Shown here in pieces: positions 8,627-10,448 of a stretch of 10,448 nt of DNA. Numbering within the stretch: position 1 is the first letter of the stretch; each line of letters begins with the position of its first letter. The notes beneath the pieces were generated by a model. That model did not search any database. It saw only the letters and a program-made list of their open reading frames with translations, and was not told the origin of the DNA. The DNA comes from Euperipatoides rowelli (lineage: Eukaryota > Onychophora > Udeonychophora > Euonychophora > Peripatopsidae): assembly GCA_003024985.2 (NCBI GenBank), contig PXIH01S0036547.1. The stretch is one strand, 5' to 3'. Position numbers and translations under genes: made by a program.

Positions 8627-9316
8627 CTAGGAAAAAAAAAAAAGATACTTTATATTAAAAAATCTAAATTGATAACCTGTAGGTGAATTCCAAACAAGCA
8701 AGGATCTTTTTTAAATTATTTTTAAAACTAAGACTGTGAGGAATTATATGTCCTGTTATACCACAACATGTTGCAACCTAAGTCAATTCTGTCAACCTTA
8801 TAATCTTAAAATTAGAAACAGTAATTGTCAATATAGGATACACCCCAGTGGATGTTTAAAGTAAATTTGCGTCACAATTTTTTTTAAACTATTACTAGCC
8901 GTCTGAATTCTTATTGTAATGGAAAATACACTATTGCATTGAATCAACATACTTAGTTTAGCATAATAAAGACAATGCAAGTAAAATACTAAATTCCAGC
9001 AAGTAAAACATAATTCAAGGGTGGGCACCCGCTTTTATCCACGTTAAATAAAACGACAAAGTATTAACATCAGAATACAATAATTTACAATACTATCATT
9101 ATAGAATCAGTTGTCACAGAAAAGGGTCCAATTTTACTTGTGGATAAAACAGAATCAAAAGCCAGTTTTTTCATCATTCAAGCCATGCATATCCTTCCAC
9201 ATGCATGTTACTTTTCAAGTAATTTGGGAACTCGGCATATAACAAATTCACATATGGCTACTGCTGCAAATGGAATACTGTTTCCATAAAAAAAAATTAA
9301 AAAAAACTGTCATTAC
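8627..9316 (-). other. Intron, 690 bp
   Basis: The donor is AGAG|GTAATG at 9316 and the acceptor is T12-CCTAG ending at 8627, both on the minus strand. The donor lacks the usual G at +5 but keeps AG|GTAA. It splits a Gly codon as G|GT. The sequence is ordinary AT-rich intron; the open frame at 8828-9028 (minus) shows no protein character. Nothing else was seen. Confidence 0.72.
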
Positions 9317-9335
9317 CTCTGCTCATCAAATTTAT
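9317..9335 (-). CDS. KMT2C/D: KMT2C/KMT2D-like methyltransferase, 19 nt microexon
   Basis: On the minus strand a strong pyrimidine tract, TTTTTTTTCCCCTTCAG, is followed by only nineteen bases and then GTAATG. The nineteen bases encode INLMSR plus the first G of a Gly codon, which the next exon completes with GT. The result, INLMSR-G-SPQQP, stays in frame through the rest of the gene. It enters in phase 0 and leaves in phase 1. It is far too short for an ORF search and was found only by following splice signals upstream of the 134 nt exon. Without it, another exon outside the window ending in phase 1 would be needed. Support is the splice context and matching phase; transcript evidence is absent. 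Confidence 0.62.
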
Positions 9336-10448
9336 CTGAAGGGGAAAAAAAAGTTGTTACTTTTTGAATAGTTAATTTCTAGTAATTATTTGTACGCTTA
9401 GAAGTTATGGTATGCAGACTAACATATGTACACCTTCCATTTGCGATGTTTAAATCTACAACAGCAAAATGCATACCGCACAAGTCTCATTTTGTAAATT
9501 TATAATAAAATCAAAATCTTCAATATTCTTTTGAATAAATAGTTGCAGGCAGCATTTAGATCCGGTAATAGCTATGCCTATACAGAGTATAGGTCCAGTC
9601 ATACAATAGAAAAAAGTGGGGAGAGATGGAATATTACCCCGCAAAACCCCAGGCTGTCAGATATGGCAATCAGGCAAAAAAGACTAAGAACAAAATGTTA
9701 TTTAAAAACATGGTTTATTATGAGATAATATACTGTATATATTCAGAAATAATTATATGATTTGAAACAAATATAATATGATATTTATCACTATACACAA
9801 ATACAATAGTATGAGCTCATTTTTAGAAAAGGATAATGAAATTGGTGTGTGCTAACCCTAGTTTTATAATGGATAAGAATAACGATATTGGAGATGGCAG
9901 TAATAAGACATAAGCTTATCGACCGGTCATACGTTGAAGATGTTTTCTACTGGTTCTGCTGCTGTGGAAATCTTACTATCACTACCTAACTTATAAGATA
10001 ATGGGAAGAACAAGGCCTTAGCACGGCTTTGGACTTATACTTGGCCAATATATTGTAGTAAGCCAAGGACTGGCTTCTATCTTAGCTAAGATAATACTTT
10101 TATGCCTTACTGTAGGCTGACTGGAGATAAGCCGACGGTTGATATATCTGGCATCGACACAAACAGGAAAATATATTGATACTGGGTTTTATCCCAGGCT
10201 GATGATCAGGGAATCTTAACCTGACTAGTTTTACTGAATAAAAGAAATATTATACACGATGTTTATTAAAGTTTATAGCTATCTTTAGATTAGTTATTTT
10301 ACTAGAGTTTAGCAACACACGTTAGCACACAAACAAAATATTACAGTAATAAAAATATACAAATAATGTCTAGACAGGAAGGAAATACTGTATGTGTAGT
10401 TCCTTATCAAATTAGTACATAATGATTATATACAGTACCGATCATATA
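9336..10448 (-). other. Partial intron upstream of the microexon, no exon found
   Basis: This begins, in transcript order, beyond the right edge and ends at the TTCAG acceptor at 9340-9336. The upstream exon should end on a codon boundary. I searched it by eye on the minus strand for a phase-0 exon with convincing splice sites and protein character and found none. The open frames at 9456-9644 (minus) and 9543-9728 (plus) overlap each other and resemble no known protein. The part from about 9895 to 10235 is a less AT-rich, hairpin-rich block described separately. Confidence 0.6.
9895..10235. repeat. Hairpin-rich, less AT-rich block, possibly an unclassified dispersed element
   Basis: Composition shifts to a more balanced base mix, and self-complementary words crowd together: ATAAGCTTAT (about 9911-9920), GACCGGTC (about 9922-9929), AAGCCA-AGGAC-TGGCTT (10060-10076), and a perfect 16 bp palindrome TATCTTAGCTAAGATA (10078-10093). 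AATAAA follows at about 10236. No reading frame is maintained. This pattern suggests a non-coding transposon or LTR segment, or an untranslated repeat. I cannot recognise a family, and both boundaries are guesses from composition. Confidence 0.3.

Noticed and set aside
9543-9728. Plus-strand frame of 61 codons, considered as a retroelement fragment
   Set aside because: The peptide matches nothing I recognise, overlaps a minus-strand frame of equal length, and lacks any catalytic motif.
10230-10245. AATAAA near 10236 as a polyadenylation signal of another gene
   Set aside because: There is no open frame or exon upstream of it on the plus strand, and AATAAA is common by chance in AT-rich DNA.
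1-10448. CRISPR arrays, tRNA or rRNA genes, bacterial promoters and terminators
   Set aside because: I saw no regularly spaced repeats, cloverleaf with A and B boxes, rRNA-like blocks, or bacterial gene organisation. The window is eukaryotic intron-exon DNA.

Overview
This is eukaryotic genomic DNA from an animal, most likely an invertebrate. It consists of AT-rich introns full of homopolymer runs, with coding exons that have canonical GT-AG borders. The exons lie on the minus strand and belong to one gene, a homologue of the COMPASS-family histone H3K4 methyltransferases KMT2C/KMT2D (MLL3/MLL4; trr in flies). The family call rests on three blocks remembered from the vertebrate proteins: an LLEYADPELD-type motif, a PLLLEDLLEQEK-type motif, and a coiled coil containing HRKSKKAL and QKQLEQIRK. 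The species cannot be named. An arthropod such as a crustacean or chelicerate is only a guess.

Transcription runs from high to low coordinates. I assembled five exons: 9335-9317 (19 nt microexon), 8626-8493 (134 nt), 7529-7337 (193 nt), 4416-3997 (420 nt) and 2182-188 (1995 nt). Their phases join without conflict (0/1, 1/0, 0/1, 1/1, 1/1) and give 920 complete codons plus one base, with no stop. Below, residue numbers count from the microexon. The segment is the disordered, Gln/Pro-rich middle of the protein. The PHD, FYRN/FYRC and SET domains, and the gene's start and end, lie outside the window. Only about a quarter of the window is coding.

Introns: 9336 to the right edge (partial) holds a structured, less AT-rich block at about 9895-10235. 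Intron 8627-9316 has nothing notable. Intron 7530-8492 holds a T/G homopolymer followed by a probable Helitron 3' terminus at 7834-7885. Intron 4417-7336 holds a possible decayed coding fragment near 4921-5275 and a tandem duplication near 7232-7294. Intron 2183-3996 holds a 22 bp perfect palindrome and a G15 run. The left-edge intron (1-187, partial) starts in a GC-rich block that looks like a repeat fragment. The words TACAGTA and TACTGTA are strikingly frequent throughout.

I see no RNA gene, CRISPR array, operon or prokaryotic feature, and no new biological system. The most useful observations are the microexon and its splicing arithmetic, the Helitron end, and the TACAGTA/TACTGTA excess.
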